This document shows positions 12,756-25,338 of a stretch of DNA of 64,000 nucleotides, piece after piece. This DNA is from Xiphydria camelus. Its lineage: Eukaryota > Arthropoda > Insecta > Hymenoptera > Xiphydriidae. The stretch lies in assembly GCA_963678675.1 (NCBI GenBank), contig OY783194.1, forward strand, positions 26,142,278-26,206,277. Direction: 5' to 3'. Below the pieces are notes generated by a model. The model worked only from the letters and a program-made list of their open reading frames with translations. It did no database searches and was not told where the DNA came from. Each line of letters begins with the position of its first letter. Position 1 is the stretch's first letter. The position numbers and the translations under genes were made by a program.

Positions 12756-13912
12756 TAGGTACATAGACCTATGTTACTTCCGTACGTACTTTCTCTCTCC
12801 TATTACACGTACGGCCATAACTTTTGCTTATCTTTCACTTTTTACTTGGCCCCATGAAGTACTCACGGAAGGCTCCCGTAATTCCGGCAGAAAATTTCAT
12901 TAAAGTGCGATTACGGAAGAAGCCGCGAATTTCTTGGTAACCGATGTTTCAGTGTCCAATCAAAATTATACTCTGACACCTCAACTTTTAACGAAATCTG
13001 ATAGAATATTCTTTCGACCCTTACATTTCGACCTGCGTAAGGAAGCTTAATATCAGTCGGGGTCAAAAGTTCACGAGCAGCGAGAAAATCGCAATCACCC
13101 TTCGACATCGAACGATCAATAATCCGCACCCTGCCAATACCTTCGAATGTATACGAAACGACCCACCCACGCGCTCATACGTCACTTCACTTTCGCTACC
13201 AGAGTTTCACCACCCCGAGTGACCGCGCACCATATTTCTCCTGCGAACCACTACTATCCCATGTACCATCGCATGCAGCATATACCCAACCAGTCTTATA
13301 ACGCGAGCCGGCCGCAAGCAGCCCCTCCTCCACCACCGCGTGGTACCGCGCGATATAGCCCTCCCTCCCTCTCTCTCCTTCTCGAGAAACCACCGAAAAG
13401 TTCCGACGCCACTGTTTTCCGCACCGCTATTCGACAAAATCCACCCGGCACGAGGGAACGTATCACACGAAAGCACCCTGACGGTCCACCGCGATCGTCC
13501 AGGCGTGGAGAACGGATAGCGCACTCACCTGCGAAGACAAGTAGCCACATGGTGAGTAAATGAGTGACGGAGCGCCGAGAGAATGTTCGGTGGAAGTGGT
13601 CTCCTCGTGGCTTTATAGACCGAGGGGAAAGGCCGCGCCCGGCCTCCATGCAGGTGGGGTGGTTCGCCACTTTTCTGCATCGCACGAACTCTCGCGCGAC
13701 GCGGGTATATCCTGTACACAGCGACGAAGAGACGCGCGAGACGCTGCTCGACAATGGCGTGCATTGTTTGAAATTGCGCCAAGATAAACGCTCACCGATC
13801 GGCGGGGTCCACCGGGCGGGTCACACTTGAGTCACGGCGCACTTTCGACCGGTTCGGTGGCTCACCGGCTGCGCCTGGATATACGCGAGCCACCGGGAAT
13901 CCGAGCATCCCA
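12756..13912. other. Unassigned sequence; CpG-rich from 13,150
   Basis: The plus frame 13147-13563 is proline-rich and the minus strand is open over the same stretch. I do not recognise either product and treat both as compositional. Confidence 0.3.
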
Positions 13913-14695
13913 CACTGAGAAACGTACTGGGTGTACAACTTTGCTTCCGCCGTTCGCTTCAAAAGATGACCAGTTTTTTCAACGCGGGATTCGTACGCTG
14001 CCCGAAAGATGAGAGAAAGTAGTGGCCAGCGATGGACAATACTTTGTATCATAAATGTATAACCAGTTTTTCATAGTAAAGCCTCGAATTTCGGAAAAAC
14101 GGCGAGAGCAAAGTTGTACGCCTATTAACTAGGTTAAAATGACAACACGCATCTGGCTAAATGAGTCTGGTTATTGTAACCAAAATGCAAACAAAAACAG
14201 CAATTTTTACAGTTTCATCCAGTAACGCTGAGATCCGAGCTGATTTTCAAGAGTTGGTACAGAGGACACATTTCTATATTAACAAGTTTATAACTGTACA
14301 AATACTAGTTTAACCAGATAAATATAATATTTGTTTCAATAAGAATTTCTACCGGTTCCCCAGGAATTTCTATTGATTCCCCAGAAATTTCTATCGGCTC
14401 CCCAGGATAAATACCTAATTACTGTGTAATTCTGTAAAATTTCCTGAGCGGAATCGTAGCTTATACTTATAGTCAAATTGTAATTCGCGCAGTTCCTTTT
14501 TTTTCCGTGTAAGTTTATCAAAATATTTAGTTATTCTATCTGCATGTTTACTTAGAATAACTACATGTCTAGTTATCCTAACCAGAAACTGGTCAGCTTA
14601 GCCAAACAGATGGAGAGGATCCACATTTTACCAAAAACGGCTTAGTTATATTCTCCAGGATTTTGGTTAAATTGACTAAGTTTTGGTTCTGTATG
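13913..14695. mobile_element. MITE family B, copy 4, broken by two insertions
   Basis: The family B start at 13913 is separated from its body by a 187-base element (13933-14119, ends GTACAACTTTGCT and AGCAAAGTTGTAC). A second insertion at about 14188-14512 resembles element C (CAGCAATTTTTACAGTT ... TTTTTTTCCGTG). The body resumes with TTAGTTATTCTATCTGCATG. Confidence 0.65.
14343..14407. repeat. Three-copy 21-bp tandem repeat
   Basis: AATTTCTACCGGTTCCCCAG, with two diverged copies following directly, inside the C-like insertion. Confidence 0.8.
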
Positions 14696-15616
14696 AATTA
14701 CATGTGATTTCTATATAAACCATATATGGACTATATATGGATTATACAAAAATTTAAGGAATTCAAATAATCCGTATATATAGTACATACATGATTTATA
14801 TAGAAATCATAGATAATCCGTATAGAATCAAATCCATATATGAAGTAGGTATTATACAAACCATATTAGGACATTTCCGCTTAGGCTACCAGGGGGCGAA
14901 ACTCGTGGCGCGATTTTGCGTGTGCTTCGTCTCGTTTCGAGATTCGCAACTGGCGTTTATTTGGTTCTAATGACCTACCCGAGAAATTACGCCTGGCGAA
15001 AAACTGAATTGCGAGTAATTACAGGTCGTAAAGATACGGCTGACTAAAGATACAATATACACGTATTTTATTAGAATTGAAACACGAGACTGGGCGGATA
15101 TATTCGGATATTTCGAATCGTTATCGATTCGGCATTTTCCGAAATTCGTTTCACTGGATTCGAATAGATTTCGTTATTTACGATTCAAAGAGCCGCGAAT
15201 CCGGAAAGTGAAATTGCAGTACATACGAGAAAGTGTTTTTTAATATACGTTCCTTTGGGACTCCGTAGAATTATCTCGCGTGAATAGACGTATTTTGTCG
15301 TGCTTATAACGGTTACAGATACGTGTACATACGTATTCTGTATGCGAGCGTTACCGTGCATGTGCCTCGAGAAAGGAAACGCATCGACTGTGATATTGCG
15401 GCTCGACACACCCGTGCATACACGCGAGCAGCTCGTATTACTTCTCGTTCCATTCTTTGACATTAATATTCCGGAGGAAAGACGGATGATATGAAGCCCT
15501 TAAGTATATAAAGCTCGTGAAATTTGCGCTTTATTAAAATTTCGGATTCTATACTTCCAGCTTAGTAACTTGCTCCTCCTTGCTCAGTACTTTATAATTA
15601 AACTGCATATTGCGTA
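14696..15616. other. Family E repeat fragment, then unassigned sequence
   Basis: 14696-14884 consists of TATATGGATTATA-like repeats ending AGGACATTTCCGCTTAGG, matching the family E ends at 19620. The remainder shows nothing recognisable. Confidence 0.4.
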
Positions 15617-16122
15617 CACTGAGAGAAATAATTATTGCTGGCGTAAAAAAATATGTCTTGAATCAAACACATATGATCCTAAAATTTTTTAAGAATACAG
15701 ATTCTCGGTCGAAGAATATACATATATTCTTGATTCAAGGGTATCTTCGTCCACCGAGAAAAAAAACCTAGTCAATCTAATCAAAATCCTGGAAACCATA
15801 ACCAAACTGTTTGGTGAAATATGGATTCCCCATCTGTTTGGTTAAATTGACCAATTTTTGGTTATAAAATAACTAAACGTTTGGGTAGAATAACCAAATA
15901 TTTGGTTAGAATAACTAAATATTTGTTTCAATTGACCAGTATTTTTGTTAGAATAACTAAATTCGTTTAACTAGATGCGTTTTATCATTTTAACCAAGTT
16001 ATTTTTCTCAGTGTTGGAGCAAGAAACTTTTTCTGTGCGAAAAAAACCATGGCTTGATCCTGAAATTATATCATATTTTTGATTGAAGATTTTTTTGGCA
16101 TCGACATTTATTTCTCTCAGTG
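15617..16122. mobile_element. MITE family A with nested family B
   Basis: Family A ends CACTGAGAGAAATAATTATT and ATTTATTTCTCTCAGTG are flanked by TA. Family B (15752-16013) interrupts it between CTTCGT and TTGGAGCAAG, which are contiguous in other family A copies. Confidence 0.85.
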
Positions 16123-16804
16123 TAACGCATATTATTTGAAAGATCGAGCGAACGTCTAATTCTATATCGAATCCCTGCGCTATTTACTTTCGACATACAT
16201 ACTTAACTGAACGTTTTCCCGCTGCGTTTCCTCGCACACACACAGGTACGGTATTATGTCTTCTAATCCTGAAAGCGAGATACAGTGCGTTCCATTTTCA
16301 AACTGGATCGATATACGGCGTTGCACAGTTGCATCATCACAGCATCACACACGCCCACGACAGATATTTCTCATGGCTCTCCGCGCGTACATACACTTAG
16401 GCGTGTACCACGAGAGACCGCGATATATAAATGGAGCTTGTACTTCCACGAGCCGCCGTGGGAAAGGTAATCGGTCAAAAGAATTGCAACCGCGGTGCAC
16501 ATACATTTAGATACCGTTATGTGCACCTCGCAGACGCGATAATAACGCACGCGCTCGTCCGAATTACACATTCGCAATAACGCTCTCCCCCGTAGCGTTG
16601 CCAGGACGAAATTATTCAAATGGGAATGAAGAAAAATTTGTAAAATTTTGTCGGTTCTCCGAAAACGACTTTTCTTCGTTTTTTTATTGTATTTGAATTT
16701 TTTTCCAAGGTACCGCATAGAAAAATAGGATGCTTTGCTTTGTCGCTAAAGAGATATGCATGGAAAAAGATGCTGATGTTGGATTTAGAAAAAGTCAAGT
16801 TTTA
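16123..16804. other. Unassigned sequence
   Basis: No gene or repeat recognised. Confidence 0.25.
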
Positions 16805-17080
16805 AATATATTTTTGTAAATGCAACTGAAATTTGTACAATTAATCACTCGACACATATTCGATACTGTTGTTAATTTTACATTTTCTTGAAAAATCTTA
16901 CACTGTTTTGCTGTAAATTTAAAATCTGTAATGTTGGATTTACACAGTGAAAGTAGTAAGTATATTCTTGCAAATGCAACTAAACTCTGTGAACGTAATT
17001 AATTACTCGATACATTTCCAACTCTGCCGTTAATTTTACATTCTCCTGGTAAATTTTATATTTTTCCGCTGTAGATTTAA
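16805..17080. repeat. Diverged tandem duplication, unit about 150 bp
   Basis: TATATTTTTGTAAATGCAAC at 16806 and TATATTCTTGCAAATGCAAC at 16961 begin two copies that also share CTCGA-ACA and GTTAATTTTACATTCTC-like blocks in the same order. Confidence 0.7.
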
Positions 17081-18153
17081 CATAGTCCTGCACCTGTCAC
17101 ATGACAAGCGCAGATTGTGTTACAATTTGCAACAATCGGTGTACTGTTTGCGTCAAATTTTTTTCCACGCGTCAAAATAGTCCACGTTGTGCGATAAATT
17201 GCACGAAAATGTCGATAAAACTGTATTATATCAAGCCTTGAAACTATTACATTATTACCGTCTAGCGAGACTACACCGTTTAAATAATTATCCACACGAC
17301 ACAATGGCAATTTCGATTGACTTCGAATAGCAGGGAATTACTATTATGCCGCAGTTCTCCTTAAACGCATCTGACGTGTATTTGTGCGAACCGATGCCGG
17401 GCAACCGACGTGCCATTATGCTAACAGCTCAGCAATTATAGCACCGACGTATACCGACATACGCGTAAGTATATTTGTCGTAATTGTTTCGGCATGTTAT
17501 ATCGTCATTCCGAGAATGTTTACCAAACGCTAGAGTCCCGGCGATTACGCTGACGCGACTGTACGTCCCGCGTACTTATCGCAGCTGCAGTCGCCGCGGC
17601 TTTTACTCGCATTTTTTTCACGCCGCCCGAGCAGGCGGAAAGCAAACCCTCCTCGAATTCTAGACTAATTAGCCTTGACCATAAAGCCGGAGCGTGCGAG
17701 CGGCCCGCAGAGTTCCCTCTCGTCGCTGCAGTCCCGGCCTCCCGGAACTCGCGTTATTAATATTCGGGATTTTGGTTCGAGCGAGAATTCCGCGAGTGCG
17801 AACCAGGTATTAAATCTCGTTTCGCGGTTCGTTAAAATGCCCGCGCGGTTCGTAGGTCAGCAAACTTATCCGCGATAACGGACGCGCGCCAGCCTTCGTC
17901 GAGTGACGGATGTAATTTCGAACGAGTTTTTTCGTCCTCGTCAAACGATCGCACGAACCGGCCCTCGGGACGCGAATTTGCACTCGCGGACCAGTTTAAT
18001 TCCTGCGGGCGAAATTTGTGACTTCGCTTACCCTTCGGCTATCGTCGATTTACGCGACTCGTCGTACCGGTTTATTTTGACGCGCGGGCGCCTATTGTCG
18101 GAAGTGATCAATATGTGCATGATATTATCATTTAGGGTGCGCTAGAAAATATA
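17081..18153. other. Unassigned; CpG-rich 17,550-18,110
   Basis: No gene recognised. The CpG-rich half may be regulatory. Confidence 0.25.
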
Positions 18154-18484
18154 GCGTTACTGATGCCAAAAGGGCTTTTAAACAAAATTTATTCCAGCAA
18201 CCGATGGAAATACGTAAGGTAATAATGGTAGCAAAAGGGCGTATGGAATATGGTCTATACGCCCTTTTTGCGTTAAGTTTTTTAAAATTCACAGAAACTC
18301 GTGCCATAAGGGTGTCTAGATTGAAGCCTATGCGCCCTTTTGTTTTTAAATTTCCAAGTTTTCTTTTGCACTTTTTTTATTTGTATTTAGGCAAATTTGA
18401 GTGAATAAAAAATTTGTTTTATAAGTCCTTTTGGATTTTTAAAGACACTTTTTGGCATATACGACCTTGTGGCATTGGTAACGC
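18154..18484. mobile_element. Inverted-repeat element N
   Basis: Ends GCGTTACTGATGCCAAAAGG and GGCATTGGTAACGC are complementary. Three AAGGGCG/CGCCCTTTT motifs occur in the left half. Confidence 0.65.
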
Positions 18485-19185
18485 GATATGATTTGGCAAA
18501 AAATAAAGTAAGACATAGAAATTAGATGATTAAAATTCTGATCGGCAAAAAACCTACGAACACTTGATCAAACGATCCATTAGCGACTGCATATAAATAC
18601 TACTTTTAAATTATACCGCGCATATCTATTTCCAGCTTGATATCCGCGTTATGAGAAGCAATCCATTGGAACAGTTTATCCCACATTATTTGCTAATAGA
18701 GGGAAGCCGACGTCCATTGTACTCGCAAATTAGCACCTGCGATCCATACCGCGTCTCTTTCCAGGATCTCGTTCGCGTCGCGAAGCGTGGGACTCGGATT
18801 CGTTCGATCCGACGTTCCTGCCGCCTGTTGAGCGACGATTCGAAATTTGAGAAAGCGTATAGCGCTCGCGTGGTTCTCGCGGGAGTTCTATCCGTATCTC
18901 TCGGAGAAAGAGATCATTACTCGTGTGTATATTCGTATTCACTCTCCTCGCCTCCGATATAACACATGCATACAGATTTGCCGGAGATCGCAAACGAAAT
19001 GGAGTCATTTCAACTGCTCCGTCATTACTGAAAGAAGCTAGAGTTCAATTTCCGGTTAAAATGAATCGAAAACAGTTGAATTAATGATCTCGGTCGTAAC
19101 GCGAGTTAGTAAGTATTAACTGCGGATAAATCTCGTATAGAGAATTAGAGGAAGGTGCAGAGATATTTGACGAGTGCAACTGCAT
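18485..19185. other. Unassigned sequence
   Basis: No gene or repeat recognised. Confidence 0.25.
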
Positions 19186-19751
19186 CCCAGGCAGAATAGT
19201 TATGGCGTGTATATAGTCCACACATATATGGATTTTATTCTATATGGATTATTAGTACTTATATATGATTTCTATATAAACTGTGTCAACTAAACTTACT
19301 CGGCAGGAAATGAACTTCAATCATTACCTATCATCTCATTATCTATGATTTTGGTTCGTATTTGCATAATACTTTCTTGAAGCTCAGGAGGAAAAATTTT
19401 ATATATTTTGTACGAGTTCCATATGTGGATTTGGTTATATATAAATTATGTACGATTTCTATAATATATCAATCATATAAAGACCATATTTGGATTTTTA
19501 AATGTTTGTATAATCCATTTATAATCTGTATATGGTTAATATAGAAATCATATATAATCTATGTAGGACCAAATTCGCATATGAATCATATACAAAATAT
19601 ATAGGACTCTTTCGCCTGGGAGATTACATTTTTATATGATCCATATACAGTCCCTATATATGATTTATATAAAAATCATACATAATCCACATATAGGACC
19701 AAATCCGTATATACAGACTATATATAATTCACATAGAACTTTTCCGACTGG
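19186..19751. mobile_element. Family E AT-repeat element, one and a half copies, with family O fragment
   Basis: Starts CCCAGGCAGAATAGTTATG; the complement CTCTTTCGCCTGGG ends the first unit at 19620 and a second unit ends TTTTCCGACTGG at 19751. The interior is many copies of ATATATGGATTATAT-like sequence. A piece of family O (CTTACTCGGCAGGAAATGAA) is inserted near 19295. Confidence 0.6.
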
Positions 19752-20993
19752 AATTAAGCCTTATAAATTCATCGTACGCCTGTATAATCACGGTAGACGA
19801 TATTTTTAATCCACCTGTCACTCTTCATACCATCCTCTCTCGCGTGAAAAATAGCACGTGCATTTTCCGCGGTCATGCAACGCGCGCAATGTAATACTCG
19901 GCAACGAGGTTAACGCTTGCGGTCGTTGCTTGAATAAGCGAGCCCCGGCTAATAGCCTCTGTCAGTATTCCAAAACACCCCTCGAGGGCAAGCGCCCGTG
20001 GCACGACCAGAGGTGCATAGCCGGGATGTGTTTCCTGGTCTCGCCCCCCTCCGACGAGTCCATCAATCCTGCACTTCGGTCCAATGACTTCTGCTCTAGG
20101 TACGATTCGAACGACTTATCGACGGACGATCGAAACCTGGATGATGGAGACGATGAATTCTCTCCTCTCTCACTCTCTCTATCGCTCCACAGCCGGATAG
20201 CTTTACGACGCGGAGAAAACGCGTCGGCTGTACTCGAGTTGCCGACCTGTAGGTACCACGTTAGTTTACGCGGCGTCTCTCACTGGACGACTGTATATCA
20301 GCGGGTTAAATCGCGTGCTCGAAACTGGCGTAATACTCGTTTCCCGGAAAAATCCTAGGCGTTACACCGCGGTCTCGGTAACTATCCGTGTACGAAGAAT
20401 TTTACCGCCGCTGAAAGATCCACTTCTCGGCTCTTCGCGCGCGCGCGCCGCGGCATTAAATAAGTCATTGGCCTCGCGCGCGACTCCTTGCAGTATTACC
20501 GTTATGGCGGGGCTTCGACAACGCGATCGGCGCGTCGAGAGCCTGCTCTGCCGCGGACATTACAAGCGCGTTGCGTAACGCTGACCGGCGTTAATGCACC
20601 GGAATGACCACGTGAAATGAAATTAGGAATGGATCGGCAAAAAATTCCGAACGGCCGCCGTAACGACATTCGAACGTCGCTGGGCCCAGGAATTTAATTG
20701 TTTAATTGCCGCGGAGGGAACCGCGAACGCTTAATTTCAGAGGGCGCGGCGCGCGTATATCGAATTCTCTTTTCACGACAAATTGCATTACGCGCGCGAG
20801 GAGGAATTTCGCAATAACGACGGTGTGCGGCGCTTTTATTAGGGCAATCGATACGGCGCGGTCGAAAGTTTTTGTCGTTCCGACACAAAGGACGTCGCGC
20901 GCGAGACGCACTCTGCTCGCTCGGCGATTCGTCATCGTTGGCGCGTGGCGGCGCGATGGGAAAGGGAGAAAGAAAGATCGTCGAGAGAAACTG
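19752..20993. other. Unassigned CpG-rich sequence
   Basis: The plus frame 19858-20358 (166 codons) is the longest unexplained one here, but has no recognisable domain. No other feature. Confidence 0.3.
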
Positions 20994-21324
20994 CACTGAG
21001 AAAAAAAAACTTGGTCAATTTAATCAAAATACTGGAGATCGTGATCAAATTGTTTGGTGATCATGATCAAATTGAAATATGGATCCTCCATTTGATTGGT
21101 TAAATTGACCAATTTGACCAATTGTTTGGAGATCATGACCAAATTGAAATATGGATCCTCCATTTGATTTTGGTTAGAATAACTAAACGTTTGGTTGGAA
21201 TAATTAAATATTCAGTTTGAATGACTAAATATTCGATTCAACTGGCAGTATTTTTATTAGAATAACTAAACGGTTTTAACTAGATGCGTTTTGTCATTTT
21301 AATGTAATTATTTTTCTCGGCGTG
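20994..21324. mobile_element. MITE family B with internal duplication
   Basis: Ends CACTGAGAAAAAAAAACTTG and TTATTTTTCTCGGCGTG. A block AAATTGAAATATGGATCCTC occurs twice about 70 bases apart, absent from other copies. Confidence 0.8.
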
Positions 21325-23629
21325 GAAGGCGTGATTCGAGAACGAGATTTTTTGCGTCGGTCGCTCGGAAAAGCTTCGACGAGACGGGGCGACGGCTTTT
21401 CTGGTCCAGCGCGTCGCAGAGACCTTGCATCGTCACGACGCCGGGCCATCGTTGCAACGAACTGCAGTGACCAGACGTGATTAACGAGCGCGAAATCAGT
21501 CGAATTGGCGCAGCGCGCCGTAAAGGTTTCGAAGCGGAAACAAGATTGATTGAAATTTTTCGCTTTTACGCTTTGCGAAAGGATAAAATGATCAATTTTA
21601 TCATACTTACATTGCAAGCAAAATTGCTGCTAAAGAGATGTAGCTTATAATTTTTTACGCGTGAAATATCTTTTCGAAGAAAATCTCGTGAGCCTCGACG
21701 CCCGAATATTATTGTACGAGTGATAACGGAAAATTGGATTTGTCTTCTTGCAATCTCTCCGCAGCGCTCCGACGGAGAAGCAATCCCGCGTTCATCGATT
21801 CCGGTCGAAGATTTCCATAGCCTCGCGTTCGCCAAATAAAAGGCGATTAGTTGCAAAAAGGTTAAGTGGCTATCGCTCTCCTCTTCTATCTGAAAGCTAG
21901 AGCACCGCGTAGCAATTATCCATCGTGACGTAAACGGGGAATGGATGGAAGAGGTGTGGTGGAAGTAAGTTTTTTCCCTCTGGGTGTCACGTAGATGGGA
22001 TACCCGGGGTAGAACAGGGCAATTCTCCTTAATCGCAGAGACGTTCGTTTCAATCCCTATTATGAACTTTTCACTCCGATCTATATGAAAGTTTCTTGTA
22101 GATTAAAGCGTTGTCTTCAAAAAAAAGTGTGTTTCCAAATTAGGCTGAAAAATCACAGTTAACCGTCCATGGTCACCACGGGTACAATTGACCCAGGCTT
22201 TAATTTTGGGGTTGATTGACTTCCTTTTTTTTGAACCAAACTAGACCCTTGTCAGATCTCGGATTAAAAACTTTATTCTCAAAAGTCGCACTATAAACCC
22301 TTTTCAAACTTCGAAAAAAACCTTTTTTGAAACGCTCACTATAGAACTAATTATTTCTTCAAAGTACCATATTTCAGGGGAATCACCTTTAAACTTTATC
22401 AAGAAAACTTTTAAAATAGAAGAATTATTACTTTTTTTTATTAAAGCAGCTCATTTTTCATGCATTTACGTGTTCACGACTATTTTTAAATAATGCTATT
22501 ATTATATTTCATTTATTATGTGAATTCCATATTCTACAATGTTCAAAAAATGTTCTAAAATTTGTCAGTCTCAATTCGATGGATATTGTTCATATATGGC
22601 TATTATTGAAAAATGTATTAAGTCCATTTGACCTATGTGTAACCACCGCAACTCTGTGCAGATGTGTGATCACGGAAGGTTAAGAAAGTAACCGCCCTTG
22701 AAGTAGAAATAACCCTGTGAACGGAATTACGTATCCACATGACGCAGTAAACATGAATAAAAATTCCTAAACAATTTCCAGTAGCATAAATCGCTGAGAA
22801 AATAAATCTGTCGAATACTCGATGATCAATAAATGGATCGCTCGATATTCATCCGTCAATTCCAAGTTGACCTAACGAACCGTGTCAGTGTCTACTTATA
22901 GAACGATCCGGGAGCTCGCCGGAGTACGTGCCGCAATCGCGTTCGACTTCCACGCCGGCGGTCGTTCTTTCGTATTCCCGCGATGAAGAAACAGCAGAGT
23001 TACGGCGGGCAAAAAGTAGAGAGCCTACGGTAAGAGTGCCCATATTTTCACCGAAGAACTGTTACGCATTAATTCATCGGCAGGAGAGAGAGAGAAAGGA
23101 GTTCGCTCCTTATTATGCCGGCAGATCCCTCTTTCATTGAAACAAGGTGTGAGAAACGATCCGTATAGAGAGTGCACCATGGGATCGTTCGCGTATATGA
23201 AATATCGTTATGCAAAGTCTTCGCATTGTATTGCGTGCAGTCGGCTATTATTACTGGAAAATTCGAATTGTTCCACTTTAAGAAGCTCTGATCTTCCACT
23301 TTATCGTTCAACCATATATACGTACGTTCCCACGTGTAATTATGTAAATGTTAACACTCTCTCGATGAAAAGATTCTCAAGCGTACGTCAAAAATATTTT
23401 GTAGGTACAGTCTCATAATAAGATCAGGAAATGGGATTTTTATCAAGTTTATTAGTGGGGATTGTTCCAACTCTGAGAAAAAAAGAGCAGTAGAAGGTAT
23501 AAACGATTTTCGAATGATAAAATTATGTGAGCGCATTAAAGCTCGGTTACAAATTGCTCTTGCTCACCGGCATCATCGATTATATGCACCAGACAGCGTG
23601 CTTCGATGTATTTACATCCTTACACTCTC
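21325..23629. other. Unassigned sequence
   Basis: CpG-rich up to about 21,900, then AT-rich. No coding exon or repeat border could be supported. Confidence 0.3.
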
Positions 23630-23886
23630 ATTGTCAGGGAAAGTCTAGTTAAATACAAACCTAATAGAAAAATTTACTTGAGATCGATAGGAATTTATTT
23701 ACATTGAACAAAAGTCTATTTGAATTTGATAAATGTTTTGCATATCTTTTTAATCGAGTACGAACGTAATAGAACATGTATTTAATTTGTTCGATGTGAT
23801 TAAATTTCTTTTCATCTCTCTAATATATATACATTTTTCTATTATATATATAGGTTCGCATTCAACTAGACCTTTTCCCTGGGTGT
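23630..23886. mobile_element. MITE family F, copy 2
   Basis: GGGAAAGTCTAGTTAAATAC at the left pairs with ATTCAACTAGACCTTTTCCC at the right, with ACAAACCTAATAGAAAAATT inside as in copy 1. Confidence 0.75.
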
Positions 23887-24095
23887 ACCTCAGCTTACGA
23901 TAAAGCGTTTTAAATAATTATGAATGTTAGTGAGAGTTATTAGGGTCAACTCCGACGTCCATGAAAATGAAATACGATCGTTTAAGTAACTGTAACGGGC
24001 TGTGTATGTATGTATATATTTTAGAAGTGAACAAAATATCACGTTCGAGAGAGACCATTCTTATGCCGTTCGCGTATTCGACGCGGCCTATAGAC

Positions 24096-24111
24096 TCTCT
24101 CTCTCTCTCTC

Positions 24112-24182
<71 letters not shown>
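24096..24182. repeat. (CT)n microsatellite
   Basis: Nearly pure CT run of about 87 bases. It produces spurious Leu/Ser frames. Confidence 0.95.
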
Positions 24183-24184
<2 letters not shown>

Positions 24185-24546
24185 ATTTTCTAACTCTATT
24201 ACTAACCCCGCGACCTAGAGAAAGGGTAGAGATAGTATACCCCTTCTCGCGCGCGCGCGCAAGTTAGAATTACACGTACTCTCGTCCAACTTTTATAATT
24301 ACGGTGCAATCAACGTCCTTGACTTTACTCTCACGCAGTCGTTCATGGGAACGCCCTTCTCCCGTGTTCCTGTGCAACTTGTAATCGTGCGCAAAAATGC
24401 AGTTTAATAAACTTTTTGACCTCGAATCGAAAATCTCTCCGGGATCCTGGATCCGGCGCAGTTTATGTGTCGATAAGAAATATGTTCAAGGTTTCTAAGC
24501 ATACTCGTTAATAATTTTCTACGAACAGGTCAAAGGTGATATATGT

Positions 24547-24775
24547 ACTGGAAAAGTTTATTTATAGTTTATACAGGTATACTTGATTATGACGAAAGAA
24601 ATATTTCTTTGAGCTAAGGAAATATTCGTTAGCTATTACTATAAATTTGTTTGAAAGAAAGAGACATTCTAATAATTAACATAGGTACCTACATTTATTT
24701 GGCCCAACGAAATATTGCTTTCGCCATAATCAAGTATACGTTTATTAACTACGAATAAACTCTTCTCTCATTTTA
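24547..24775. mobile_element. MITE family G, copy 2
   Basis: TACTTGATTATGACGAAAGA at the left and TTTCGCCATAATCAAGTATA at the right are the complementary arms of family G. The extreme ends are diverged. Confidence 0.75.
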
Positions 24776-25338
24776 GAGATTACGGTGAGGTGATAATTTC
24801 TTCGATAGATTTTATGTATGTTCAAGTAAGGATTATTATTGCTATTATTACACTATTTTTCCTCTATTACATTTATTTATATTTATTAAATACTCGACGC
24901 AATGTCTATGTATGAAAAAAAAGATTATAAATACAGGTTCATCGAAAATCTACCGATAAATCCTGAAAAGAGAGATTCCCCAGAACTCGTATAAATACAA
25001 GTAGTTGATAAATAATTCGAGAGCAATAATTATACGACAAGCATTTTAATCGCTTTCTGAAAGATTTGTCGAAAATTCTTACAATTCGCCATGCCGTATT
25101 TTAGTTTCGCGTGTAATCTTCCTCTCAAATAAATATTACAATTACAAAAATAATCGATGCGATCGATAGAAAGCAATAAATAAGGATAGTACATACATCT
25201 CGTTTCATATAAAAATGATCTGTTTCTAATGAAGATTTTTGCTACAAAAATATTGTATAAATTTCATGCTTGCTGAAAAAGTCTGAAGAATTCGACGAAA
25301 AGTATTTGGAAACGATCGGATGTTGGTGTAAAGATTAA

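Noticed and set aside
13147..13563. 138-codon proline-rich plus-strand frame
   Set aside because: CpG-rich region open in several frames on both strands; no domain recognised.
19858..20358. 166-codon plus-strand frame
   Set aside because: Contains a CT-derived Ser/Leu run and no known domain; the CpG-rich composition explains its openness.
24002..24218. Leu/Ser-rich open frames
   Set aside because: They translate the (CT)n microsatellite.
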